Below are positions 33,013 through 44,990 of a stretch of DNA of 64,000 nucleotides, in pieces; position 1 is the first letter of the stretch; each line of letters begins with the position of its first letter. Made by a program: the position numbers and the translations under genes. The notes under the pieces were generated by a model, which searched no databases, was not told the DNA's origin, and was given only the letters and a program-made list of their open reading frames with translations. Where the stretch lies: the NCBI RefSeq assembly GCF_009730915.1, contig NC_052479.1:2356001-2420000 (forward strand). The letters are read 5' to 3'. The DNA is from Dioscorea cayenensis subsp. rotundata. Taxonomy: Eukaryota > Streptophyta > Magnoliopsida > Dioscoreales > Dioscoreaceae.

Positions 33013-34265
33013 AGCTTTCATTTTGTTTTATTTTGGCTCTAAGAGCGTCCATTTGGCTTTTTAATTATTACTATTAATTTATTACTCTCCTTATATGATG
33101 ATAACTATTGTATGAGTTATATCATATTGAAATGAAAACTAATTTACCTAAGGTGTACCAAATTTTATTATTTTTATCAGTCCATTCTTTCAAAATTGGT
33201 ATTATTTATAAATCATCAATTAGATACCCAAAAAGATGAACTAATTGGTATTATTTATAAATCATCAATTAGATACCCAAAAAGATGAACCTAGTCCGGG
33301 GTTTACTTATTTAGAAAACAATTGGCCATAAAATTTTTTATTAATATTAATATTTTTAAAAATTGACACAGAACATATTAAAAATGCAGAAAATTGATTG
33401 CATATCAATTGAATGGGATAATTACCCCATAGAACGTTTTAATTTACACACACACACACATATTTCTATGATATTAATTTACAAATTTATAGAATTAAGA
33501 AAGTAGTACAAAATTTTTTTAATAACTTTTGATAGGAAAGTATACAGGAAAAAAAACCAATTTACAAAGACAAATAAGCAAGCACTATTTCTCCAGGCGG
33601 CCAAAGCAATTCTCAATTTTTGCCCTTTTCAAAAAAAAATTCTCAATCTTTGCATGTGCCTGGACATGAATTTACCAAAACCTTCACCATTACAAAGCCT
33701 GCTCCAAAACACAAAAGAAACACATCCTTAACGCTGACCTCTAGGACAAAAAATGTGGCAGAAAGGGCACTAAATTTTTTGAGCAAGGGATCCACAAATA
33801 AAATACATGAAATGGACAAGGGCATTGATGCTGGAGTTTACAACAAGCATCAGTGTTTCCAATGCCACTCTGGATTACATTTAAAATGCTAATGGAAAAT
33901 TTTCATATGAAATATCCAGGTTTAGCAAGGAAAACACTAATAACACTGCAATCACATATCAATCCAGAGCCAGATGATAACTCCAAACTCTGACAATTTG
34001 CAAACCATGCAGCCAAAAATTTGGTTAGATACAAAATGCAGTCAGAAGGCGGTGCATTTCAGAAACAAGGGCAAAATCCAAAACCAAAATCTGATTGGGA
34101 TGCCACACAATCACAACACTTTAAGATGATTTGAACAGTAAAGATATAGGAAAGACACAAGCAAGTTCTTAACAATAGTACTTTAGCAAGAAACATAGCC
34201 TCAACTAAAATTGCAGAGCTAAGTTAAAGCATGAGCTTAGAACTGTTTCCTGGCAGATGAAAAAT
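33013..34265. other. Intergenic DNA and 3' UTR of eIF2 beta
   Basis: Contains a 49-bp tandem duplication (about 33195-33290), an AC microsatellite near 33446-33460, and probably the 3' untranslated region of the minus-strand eIF2 beta gene toward 34265. No separate gene is supported. Confidence 0.5.
33195..33290. repeat. 49-bp tandem duplication
   Basis: The unit starting ATTGGTATTATTTATAAATC and ending CCCAAAAAGATGAAC occurs at about 33195-33241 and again, identically, at 33244-33290. Confidence 0.9.
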
Positions 34266-37200
34266 TTATGTCCCTGCTTTGCGACGTCCCACACGAGCAA
34301 CAAACCCAGCCTTAATTGGTGCAACTGATCGATGAGAACCACACTGCAAGACAATTGACGGAACACGGGTTATGTGAAAATGAAAAGGTTCCAGGACCAA
34401 AAAATTCCATGAGAACTATCACTATAGCACTCTTGGCATATTGTGCCCAAAGAAGAACAAAAATCACATGACATTCAAGCCACTGAAGATGACAACTGAA
34501 TCACATAATTTAGCTGATAGACATGTCTGATGAAATAGTAAATTTACTAATAATTCACACTTAATTTTCAAAGTTAAATATTTTTCATGATATATAGTAT
34601 ATCAGAAATATGGGTATATTGCACTTATGGAAGCAAGTCATATAATGATTTGCAGTATGAAATCGAAGCTTATCTATCGCACATGGTAACATTTATTAGG
34701 TAAGCATTACCATTTAAAGAGGTGATTTCTTAAGTATGTGGGAAACCAAATCTAGAGCATTATCTGCTAACATGATAACTAGTTTTCTTCTATTTCCCAA
34801 TTCCAAATCAATTTCCTGCAAAAGCCTCTCCTAAAGCAGAAAAAAGTATATTGGGATCCGCACAAAGTGGTGCCAGGACATAGTTCTTATACACATACAT
34901 AGTATGGAAACCCATTAAAAAAAAGAAAAATTGCATGACCTAAACCACAAAACTAGCCAAAGTGGTAACAATAAGAATGACAGCTTTGTTCAAGCAACAC
35001 AGGCTAGCTGGCAACATCAAGCCCGTAACCAAACACCCAAAAATATGCAGCAGAGCCAAAAACCCATGGAATAAATGAAGCATACATAGCATAACACAAA
35101 AGCATCTTAAGGAGGCCTCAGACAGATGGATATTATGTTTTTATCATTGAACTATCAAGCAATGTCAGCATCTTAATCTGTTCATCATAGGCCAATACAA
35201 AATGTCAAATGAATACATTCAACAGGCTACCTAGTCACTAGGAAGCCCATAATAATATTATCCAAAAAAAAAAAAACCAAAATATGTCGTAATGATCAAG
35301 GTTTAAAAAGGCGAAAGGCGTACTTGAGGCGTTTTGCTCTTATGAGGCGAGGCGTAAGCCTCGAGGCGATCCGAGGCGTAAGCCTCAACAAAAACTTAAA
35401 AAATATAAATGATAATTCATAATATAGACTAAATAATCATAACTTGTAGATAATGAATAAAGAATAATGGTTAATGTATATTAATTATTAGTGTTAAATT
35501 AATATTTAAATTATAAACATATTAAATATTTTTATAATTTTTATTATCATCTTTGATATATTATTAATATATATATTATATAATTATTTTTTAAAAATAA
35601 TCTAATTAATGGATAATGATTTGATGATTATAATTTATAAGTTTGTAAAAAAACCCTAGCCTCCATCGTCCATTGATAATGATAATGATTGATATTATTT
35701 AAATTATAAATATTTTTTTAATAATTTTTTTATTAACATTTTGATATATTATTATATAATTAATTTTTTTATTTTTCAAATAATCTCAACCGTTGAATCG
35801 TTGATAATGGTTTGATTTGTAAACCCCTAGCCCACGTCGCCACCATCATCATCCGCTCAAAGACGTGCCCGCTCAAAAGACGCCCCGTCGCCACCATCAT
35901 CACCCGCTCAAAGACGCCCACGCCGCCACCATCATCACCCGCTCAAAGACGCGCCCGCTCAAAGACGCCCCGTCGCCACCACCATCATCACCCGCTCAAA
36001 GACGCCCCGCTCAAAGACACCGGGGCTCGCAACCTCGAGTGCCCGCATCCTCTCCGACCTCCGCAACAACCGTCCCCTTCGGCCCTTAGTTCTTAGCCAT
36101 TTTTTGTTGCTTCTTGAGGGCGTCGCCTCTTGAGCCTCGAGGCGACGAGCCTCGAGGCGGAGCGCCTCACCCGGTTGAGGCGTAAGCCGCCACCCGGCCA
36201 TGGAAGCGTATGCCTCGAGGCAGGCCGTCACCGCCTCGCCTCGAGGCGTACGCCTCAATCGCCTTTTTAAACAATGGTAATGATACAAAAGCATGGGATA
36301 AAACAAATAGGTACAAATAGGCATGTAGTGTAGCTAAAAAAATTCTCATTAAGGCCTCTGACAGATGGATATTATGTTCTTATCATAGAATGCATCAAGC
36401 AATGTAGGCATTATAATCTGTTCATCATAGGCCTATTTCAAATTCCAAATGATTACTAACCAGGCCACCTTGTCACTAGAAAAAAATATAACACATGGGT
36501 ATGTGATTTAAAGAAATAAGAACCAGAAATCATAATTTCAAAATACAAGGCACAAAATATCTGATTTAAAGAAAAACCATTGATTCATAATATTGTAACA
36601 AAGGAGTACCTGCTCACAGCGGAGAAAGAACAAGCGGTTCTCCTTTGAAAGTATAGTATCTGGACTTTTGCAGCCATTGCATATGACATATTCATCTGTA
36701 GACAAAATGTTAGTGAATTTATATTGATCTAAGTTAGACATCACTTCAAAAGTAGAAAAAAAAGGACTTTACCTTTTGCCACAACGATAGTATTGACCAA
36801 ACAAATCTCAATTATTTACCATTATTTACTGTGGTAACGAGCTATCCTATTAAATAATGGATATATGGACTCAACTGAATCTTTCTCCATTTTCACAGTC
36901 AACAGAACACATAGTATAGTTGCTCCATTTTAGGTTATTCTAACTTTAAATAGTCCTTTCCCATGAAAAGTCAAAAGGCTAACATAGCAACATGAAAACC
37001 CCATTACTACAACAATAATGGAAAATTTAAAAAATCAAGTCAAATACAGTTTCCTAAAGCAGAAAACTTAGATTCGTGGCTTTAGCCTTGGGTTTTGCAA
37101 GATAACAAAACAACTTAAGTTGCCCGAACTGAGTTAACAAGCCTGTAAATGGACACACATGAAAATCCAACACTGAAGTGCATAATTGAATTTTAGAATA

Positions 37201-40200
37201 CAGCTCTGATACAAACTCTGATTCTAATGGTTTAATCTCCGTTAAAAGCAACTAATTCCCTTCAGCATTGAATGTCAATTAAATCAATTTGGGGAACAGG
37301 TTATTCATCAAAGAAGTATATAACAAAGGAGTTCATCAAATTTCATTGTTAACTTGGTTTATTAACTTTTGCTGATGCTTAAGTCAGGGAAAATGGTCCA
37401 ATTTAATTTAATGATAAAAGATATCCAAAAGTCATCAGTAACTGCAAAAACTGAAAATATGTGGTAACAATGATAAAGTACTTACTAACATATCTTCTAA
37501 GTATACCCTCAAAATTCTTGGGAGCAAATCTGCCCTTAACAACCAGCCTCTGCTGCCCATCAAGGGATCCACTTGTTCCCATTTCAGCAAGCAAAAAGGT
37601 CATAACATGTTCTGGCTGCCTATGCATCCTGGACAATGAAATATGTTGAGCCTTCAAGAATTCAAATTATTACAAAAAAAAACCCAATGAAGGTATATGC
37701 TCCGAAGAAGGGAAAAGCTGGAAATTTATTGTTGTTGCATAATTTACTCTATCATTTCACAACCAAAATTCTTTGAACTGCTGATACAAGCCACGATATC
37801 CCAAAAGGAAACTGAATAAACTTAAAATAGTCACAAGAAACACTTTAGCAAGTAAAACTGAATTTATTTCATGGTGGCAACATCAACTGACAATTGCAGA
37901 ACACTGCAAATACTTGGAAAGCAAATCAGCAGAATCAAGAAGAACACAGAAGACCTTGTAGAATCATGACTAATAGAGTGAAGACCTTGAATCAAACCCC
38001 CCCCGTAAAAATTAACAAATAATATGTGTATGTGTGTAAATATAATCAACATAGTAAGATAGCGCTCTCCATCTGACTTAAGACCACGGCATGGCTTATG
38101 GTTTTTACACAAAAACAAATTTGCAGGGCACACAAAAAATAATAAAAATAACAACAACAATTTCTAACATAGTAAGCAGAATGATGCATATGTGAAATTC
38201 TTACGCAATGGTATCAACAACTATCCAAGTGTCATTTTGTAAACAGCCAAGGATGATGTGCCAGCAACAGATACAAGTGTTATTAACAACTACCATATTG
38301 AATCCTTAGTGCTGAAAGGGTCTAAATGTCTACCATGGCAGTCCATAAAAAATGATCTGGTAGGAAAACATTCAGTTGTAAATGCAAGCATTGCTCTGCT
38401 GAGTCTGCTCCCACAATGATAAAATTCAATCATAAAGTGCTGAAATAATTATGTCCTAAGAAGGAAAACAAAAATTTATACACAAAAATTCATGTTTATA
38501 AACAGTTCAGAAAAATCTAACAACATAAAACACTTGTAACAGTTTCTTGAGTTCAAATCACACAGATGACAAATTAAACATCCACATTTCTAAACAACTG
38601 GAAATTAGTTGCAACTAAGCTTAACAAGGAATAAATATGAAGAAAGAGGTAAATGATCCAAAACACATAAAGACATGTAGCCTTCCCAAAAAGGTTTTTT
38701 GAGGAGATACCATGCTTCTAATACCAATATTACCAAAAGAATTTCAACCATGCAGAACAAACACCAAAAATATTCATAGGGAAAATCAAGAACCACTATT
38801 TGAAGACGTGAGGGCAATAAAACATATATCAAGGGAAACCAGATCTTACGTTTTGCAAAGATCCATAAAGTTCACAAAAACCGTCTTCTTTGTTCCTTCT
38901 CTGAGAACCTGTGGGGGCCTCATTACAGTTCTACGCCTATCCCCAGCAAGATCTGGATTATTCTCCCTTAAGATATTGAAAACTCTATCCAGAAGCTGCA
39001 TGGTCAAAAACAAATATACCAACAAATAAACTAATTCATGAGGGGGAAAAAAGAAAGACTATGTGAAACAAACAAAATTCATGAAAGCTAAGAGCTAATA
39101 CATGAAGCAGCATCATGGCCACCTGATGCAAGAAAAGTAAAAGAAAAAAAATGATCTTATTGTACTTCAGAAGGTGATACCAAAAGATTTGATTCAAAAT
39201 TAAATTTTTATATAAATAATATATCAGATCCCTTGGTTAAAACCAAAGCAAATAAGCAATGCAGGCAGCATAAAGCTATCAAGTAATAGCTTTAAAGGCA
39301 TGTTTGTTCATTCAGTAATTAATGATGAACCACCTCTATTCGGAAACCTATATGATAAAACACAGAAATCCAAGGTGCATACCTCCTCATATAAGTAATC
39401 TCTATCAGTGCCCTCCCACGGATATCGCACACGTCCCAGCACAATTCCTTCCCCTTCCTCATCTTCTCCAGCGTGGTCACCTAAACCACAATGTAACTCA
39501 TTGCATAATGTGTCTCACTACTCTCTATAAACAATCAGAAATAACAGCAAATATATATATATATATATATATATTGACATATTAATTGATAAAAAAAAAA
39601 GTAAATAAACAAATAAAACACACTTCCTACCATCAAGATCCTCTCCAGCATCCTCCTGTTCCTCGCTGACAACCTCAGTCTCTACCTGAAAAACCAAGAC
39701 ACCAAAACATCAACTAATAACAAATTTCTCCTGCAAATGCAACCCATAATCTATCATACCCGAACATCATTTAAGCAAGATACTAACCGGCTTCTTCTTC
39801 TTTTTCTTCATGCCAACAAAACTCGGCTCAGGTGCATCACTAACTGAGAATCAGAAACAAGAACCCAAATTTTTCAACAAATTGCACTTCACCAATCATG
39901 GAATATCCCAATATACCAATATACCAATACCCCCAACTTCCAATCAACCAAAACAAACCTGTCAAATTCTCCGTCTTCTCAGCCAGCTTCTCCGCCTCCT
40001 CAGCAGGATCCTGGATCAAAACCTTCTTCTTTTTCTTCTTCTTCGACGGATCGAACGGCACAAACTTCAACACAACAAAAACAAACAAACAAACAAACAA
40101 ATCAACAACTCATGCAAATCTAACACACTGGAGCAACAAATAAGATCAATACCTCTGCAACCTCGTCCTTCATCCCCGGAGGGATCTCTTTCTCATCCGC

Positions 40201-40203
40201 CAT
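34266..40203 (-). CDS. Translation initiation factor eIF2 subunit beta
   Basis: Nine exons on the minus strand (40153-40203, 39959-40064, 39788-39843, 39631-39685, 39383-39480, 38850-38995, 37486-37628, 36610-36695, 34266-34343) join in frame into 272 residues, the usual plant length. The N-terminal half has two lysine blocks (residues 25-31 and 65-70) of the kind that bind eIF5 and eIF2B epsilon. The core includes [16 protein letters not shown] and [17 protein letters not shown]. The C-terminal zinc finger has Cys224, Cys227, Cys245 and Cys248 and ends [17 protein letters not shown]. eIF2 delivers initiator tRNA to the 40S ribosome in the cytosol, and beta joins the gamma subunit. The last intron (34344-36609) contains a hAT element. 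A Mutator-like element lies about 350 bp upstream of the start codon. Confidence 0.97.
35289..36284. mobile_element. Non-autonomous hAT element with 8-bp target duplication, in eIF2 beta intron
   Basis: The element proper is 35297-36276 (980 bp). The left end CAAGGTTTAAAAAGGCGA matches the reverse complement of the right end, CATTGTTTAAAAAGGCGA. Both sides carry GTAATGAT (35289-35296 and 36277-36284). The 8-bp duplication points to hAT. Both ends are rich in GAGGCG/CGCCTC repeats. The interior has a GC-rich minisatellite at 35830-36020. No transposase is encoded. Confidence 0.87.
35830..36020. repeat. GC-rich minisatellite inside the hAT element
   Basis: Four imperfect copies of a unit containing CGCCACCATCATCACCCGCTCAAAGACGC stand in tandem, separated by short variants with extra GCTCAAAGACGC pieces. 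Confidence 0.85.
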
Positions 40204-40542
40204 CAGTGGAATCCCCAATTCGACACCAAACACTGCAAAATCAAACCCCAGACACCATGAATCGATTGAAAGATTACAAATTAGAGAAAAACAAGAAGAA
40301 ATGGATGGAGATTCGCAAGGAGGTGAAGAGATGGGTACCTTCGAAGACGATGCCGGAGATGATCGGAAGGTTTTGGGGCTTTTGGTGGCTTGGAGAAGGG
40401 ATAAGGGTTTTCTCTATTTATCGATTCAGAGAGCTTGGGATTGAATGCGGGGCATTTTGGACAATTTAGACAGGAGATTTTTCTTGTAGGCCCCTTGACA
40501 ATATCAAAATTACATATCTAGCCACAATACATTTTTAAGGGT
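40204..40542. promoter_or_regulatory. 5' region of eIF2 beta
   Basis: This 340-bp interval between the eIF2 beta start codon and the Mutator-like insertion must hold at least the leader and probably the core promoter, read on the minus strand. No precise promoter motif was identified. Confidence 0.35.
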
Positions 40543-42253
40543 GTTTATGTTGACTAATTTATTAAAATATTGTTTAATTTTAAATTATTTCCTTAAATGC
40601 GTATTTCCGTAATTATTTACGGAAATGCGCATTTTATATTTTTTTATTATTTTTTTTTAAACAGCCGGTCCCACTCTAATTTTTTATATTTAAATTTAAT
40701 TTTTTTTAAAAACAGAGGGGTCCGTTATTTTTTTAATATTAAGTTTTTATTTTTTTAAGAACTGCGGGTCCCGATAGTTTTTAAATTAAAAACATTTTAC
40801 ATTCAAACCCTTATAATTTTCATTAATTTTTCTTATAACTTATTTTTTCTCACTCTACTTATGTTATTTTTTTACTTTCACTAATTATAACCCTAAATCA
40901 TTAATAATTTAAATAAATAATTTTAATATTTTTTTCATCATAAGGGGTTGTTGGGATGAATTATTGGTGGAATTAGTACTCTAGCATTCATGAGAGCCGA
41001 TTTGGATGAAAATTGATCTTAGCCAGTCCATTTGTTAGGGTGGAGCTATATAAACCCTCCAAATTTTTTTTCTAAAACACACAAGTATTTCTATAAGAAA
41101 AAAATTATCGATATAGAAGGCTCTTCTTTAAAAATTTTTTTGTCGTTTAGTAGTTTTTTTATTTTCTTTGCAATGTTATTTTTATTTTTTTACATTAAAT
41201 CTAGGAAAATTCATATTCTCATTATCTTTCGAGCGAGGAGACAACGCTGGTCGAGAGGAACACCGACCGAGGCCCGTGAGGAACTCTTGACGAAAGAATA
41301 AGCTTCCACTACGGTTCTTTAGTTACTCAATTTTGATAAATGGACTCGGGTATGTTTTTTCTATCCGTGTTAACTAGTTGACTTTCATATAAGCTTCCTC
41401 TTTTTTTTTCTTTTTTTCTTTTTTGCTTTTTTTATTAAAACATTTTTTTAATTATTTACGAATTATGTATTCCTATAAGTATTTATGGAAATATACATTT
41501 TATATTTTTTTAATATTTTTTTAACTTAACGGTCCACTCACACTTTTTCATTTTCTACAATGCAGGAAAAAAAATCACTTGCTTTTGGTTTACTTATAAT
41601 GGTTCAATCACTACAAGTGAGGAGACGGCAATATTTTCATCGGATGATCATTCTTGTTTTTATATAGAAAATGATATCTCTTTAGCCAATTTAAAGAGAA
41701 CTATTAAAGAAAATATAGAAATTACAGATGATCAAATAATTACACACATCAAATATCGTATGGGAGTAATTACACACATTCAAAATATCAAGTGAGTTTG
41801 GTTTAGTTATGGGAGTAATTTTTACATGTGAATTTTTTTTAAATATTTAAAATTTTATTATGTTGAAAAAATATTAAAATTATTTATTTAAATTATTAAC
41901 AACCGGTTATAATTAGTGAAAGTAAAAATAACATAGTAGAAGTGAGAAAAAATAAGTTATAAGAAAAATTAATGAAAATTATAAGGGTTTGAATGTAAAA
42001 TGTTTTTAATTTAAAAACTATCGGGACCCGCAGTTCTTAAAAAAATAAAAACTTAATATTAAAAAAATAACGGGCCCCTCTGTTTTTTTAAAAAATTAAA
42101 TTTAAATATTAAAAAATTAGAGTGGGACCGGCTGTTTAAAAAAAATAATAAAAAAAATATAAAATGCGCATTTCCGTAAATAATTACGGAAATGCGCATT
42201 TAAAGAAATAATTTAAAATTAAACAATATTTTAATAAATTAGCCGTTTATGTT
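40543..42253. mobile_element. Mutator-like element with long TIRs and 9-bp target duplication
   Basis: The element proper is 40552-42244 (1693 bp). Terminal inverted repeats are about 390 bp each (40552-40943 and 41858-42244) and nearly identical, beginning GACTAATTTATTAAAATATT and GGCTAATTTATTAAAATATT. The 9-bp sequence GTTTATGTT flanks both ends (40543-40551 and 42245-42253). Long TIRs with 9-bp duplications define Mutator elements. The interior keeps a fragment that looks like the start of a MULE protein. Confidence 0.9.
41565..41795 (+). pseudogene. MULE protein N-terminal fragment (PB1-like)
   Basis: A frame follows a TTTTCTACAATGCAG acceptor-like site and reads KKITCFWFTYNGSITTSEET, then SLANLKRTIKENIEITDDQI and HIKYRMGVI, ending in a stop at 41793-41795. 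This resembles the region at the start of many plant MULE transposases (FYYNGS..., then SL..LK..I...). Length is about 75 residues; the catalytic DDE domain is absent. A short first exon may lie upstream but was not identified. Confidence 0.5.
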
Positions 42254-42337
42254 TAGAGATAATCTTGGAGAAATAAATTCATATCAATGCCAAAGAAATC
42301 CAAAGAATGTCACCTAAATATTTTTATGGGTGTTATA

Positions 42338-43250
42338 AGTCCGTTTGGTCGACAGGATAGAATATGGACTGATATGATATGAGGACTGGATATGAGTCAC
42401 ATAGAATATAGGCATGATAAACTCATATCTTATCATATATTTAATGCGCACCGGATAAACTAGCATTTTATCATCCTATTTTATGTTTAAAGTGGACGGA
42501 CATGATATGAAATGAATGGTATGTAAATAGATAAAATTACCCTTTATAATATAGTTATATTTTTTTTTTAAAATACACTTTTTTGAAATTTTTCTTTAAT
42601 AATTTACTTATCGGTATATTTTAAAATTTTAAAAAATAAATAACTCATAAAAAATGTCCACAAATATATAGATTGCAATATCACCAACTTGCAAAAATTA
42701 TAGTTAATATCTATTTCATTAGAAAAAATCATACACAAAGTCATCAATATGATATAAAACTATAGTAATAAACTCATTAATGGAAAATAAATAAATCACA
42801 TCAAAATCAATTTGAAAAAAAAATCATCAAACTAGAGAAACTAAAAGTTAAACATGATTAAAAAAATATATATTTAGATGAAAAATAATCTACTCAAGCA
42901 TGAAGATTAACGGAGAAACCTTTTAACCATTCTAAATGCGTAAAATATTACTTAAAATAGTGATATTAGTGTTCAATCTAGTTGTTGACAAGCTTCTTGT
43001 CCCAAGCATCGTGTTTAAAATATAAAAAAAATACAATGAAACCCTAAATTTATTTTTTTATCATATCCTACTTGTTTCTATCCTAACTCCTCCTATATGG
43101 TTCATTATTATGTCTCCGGTATGATAAAATGGCCCAATAGAATAAGACTATTATATCATATTGGCACACCAAATGAAGGACAGCAGCAAGATATGATTGT
43201 CTATCATATCCTATAGTTCTTATCATATCCACTAAACAAACTATATCAAT
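42338..43250. mobile_element. Candidate non-autonomous DNA element
   Basis: The left part (ATAAGTCCGTTTGGTCGACAGGAT) and the reverse complement of the right part (ATAGTTTGTTTAGTGGATAT) are loosely similar. Both run into repeated GATATGATA-type sequence. The interior is AT-rich and non-coding. No target duplication was found. Confidence 0.35.
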
Positions 43251-43477
43251 ACCAAAACATCATTGAAAGTTGAAACAAATTCATCCAAAAAAAAAAAAAA
43301 ATCTATAGAAAATTTTAAAAAATTAGAGGAGAAACTGATCACTTGGAGAGCTCTAGTGAATCAAAAACTAAGTGAATCAAAGATTAATCAAAAACAAATA
43401 ATTTTACTAAAGCAAAAATTGAATAAAATCCATAGAGAATGATTGGATTAAACCAATAATAAAAACTATAATCTTTC

Positions 43478-43626
43478 CAGAAGAAGAAGAAAGAGGGGGG
43501 GGAGGGGGTCATATTTACCCAATTGAAACTATAATCTAAACAAGGGTTTACAAAAAGAAAGAAGAAGAAAGAGGGGGAGGGGTCATATTTACCCAATTGA
43601 AACTATAATCTAAACAAGGGTTTACA
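43478..43626. repeat. 73-bp tandem duplication
   Basis: A unit of a GAAGAAGAAAGAGGGGG tract, GGGGTCATATTTACCCAATT and a following AAACTATAATCTAAACAAGG-type end occurs twice in tandem with near identity. Confidence 0.88.
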
Positions 43627-43659
43627 CTGGCTAAGATGACTGGGCAAGGTCCCTAAAAA

Positions 43660-44990
43660 AAGTAAGAGCGTGCACAAGCTTCAAAAGAGTAAGTGGGGGC
43701 GGGGCCTGCGCATACATGCACAATCAAACATTCAAGAGAAAGGAAACAACGAATTACTTACCCAGTTCGGCATAACCTGCTTAAGTTCAGGGGCCGAGCC
43801 CGAAGAGAACAATTCACTAAAAGAGGGAAATAATGAAGAGTACAACACTCACTCTCACTCACACAATAACAATAAATAACCCTCTCTAGATTGCTTGATG
43901 CTTACTCTCCTTAACCCACACACTAAGATCTCTCACTTATGGCACATCCTAAATCTCAAAACATGATATCTTATATAGACCTCTCTACATCCCAAAATAG
44001 ATTTATCTTTTAGATTTTTCGCAACTTCCTAACTTGGACACCTTCCAAAGATTGACATTGCAATTTCTGTTGCAACAAAGCTTGTAACGCTACCCACCTA
44101 CTAATCCTGATTGAGTTCCAGTGACACCTCCAATCCTCCTAGTTGCTCCATTTTGCGTCGATGTAGTCGATTCCTCCTGAGCTCTTCATGGCAGCAGCTA
44201 GCCTCCTTCCTCATGTCATATCAGTAGGTCCCTTTCCCGAGAGTCGCACCTACCAATGTGAGAATCCATCTCACTAAAGATGCTCCTCAAAAATCTCCAC
44301 AATATTCTTTTCAAACTTAATCTTCATTCATCCAAGTTTGGTCTTCAATATCTTGTTACTAAATTTGATCTCCTTTCATCCAAGTTTAGCTCTTTAAGAT
44401 CTTCCAAGCATGATCTTCATTCATCTAAATTTGGGTCATCAATCTTCTATCAGATCTATACACTTGCCAAAGATAACTTGTGCCCTTGAATAGCTTATGT
44501 CTTCAAATAACTCCTCCCGTAATTACCTTTGGATCTTTTTTTCAAATTGTATTGCTAATTACGATCTTAAGATCTTCATAGTTTGATGTTGTCTATCTTA
44601 GTTTGTTCCTTCAATTAACTTCTCACCAAACTAAGCTCCATGCAATCCTTGATTTTCAATTAATAAATCTCTCATGAGAAATATAATTACCAAAGATAGA
44701 TTTTATCATCTTGGATCTTAGCAAAGATAGATTAAATCATAACTTTATGATATACTCCTCATAGCTTGCTCTTCAAGAGAGATCTTTTCACATTGATGCT
44801 TCTAGCCAAAAATAGATTCTCCAAAGACAGGCTTCTAGGCTTCACCATATCTCCACATGCTTTTGCCATGCCTTATCACCTTGCCATGTCATCTTGTTTG
44901 CCACACCATCATTTTTGTCAAGCCACCATCTACACGTGTCAGATGATGCCAATCATAGAGCCACCCATATTTTATGAGAACATGTTTTAA
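43660..44990. mobile_element. LTR-like remnant
   Basis: Contains CCCAGTTCGGCATAACCTGC and GAGAACAATTCACTAAAAGA, a diverged match to the LTR-like piece at 24180-24270. It continues with repeated CTTCATTCATCCAAGTTTGG-type sequence at 44310-44440. No coding domain or clear end was seen. Confidence 0.35.

Larger units (their letters stand above)
35106..36484. repeat. Direct repeat flanking the intronic hAT element
   Basis: 35106-35240 and 36350-36484 share CAGATGGATATTATGTT, then ATCAAGCAATGT, TCTGTTCATCATAGGCC and TGTCACTAG, about 130 bp at roughly 80% identity. One copy lies on each side of the insertion. Confidence 0.8.

Noticed and set aside
33620..33892. 90-residue plus-strand frame
   Set aside because: No family similarity recognised, lies in the probable 3' flank of eIF2 beta, and has no splice or promoter context.
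35830..36020. CACCATCATCACCCGCTCAAAGACGC repeats considered as a coding His-rich or repeat protein
   Set aside because: The frame is not kept across units, and the repeats lie inside a hAT element in an intron.
39810..40469. 219-residue plus-strand open frame
   Set aside because: It runs antisense to exons 1-3 and the introns of eIF2 beta, with no recognisable domain; the minus-strand gene explains the region.
41032..41301. 89-residue frame inside the Mutator-like element
   Set aside because: Phe- and Lys-rich composition from AT-rich DNA; no similarity to MULE proteins recognised, unlike the 41565-41795 frame.
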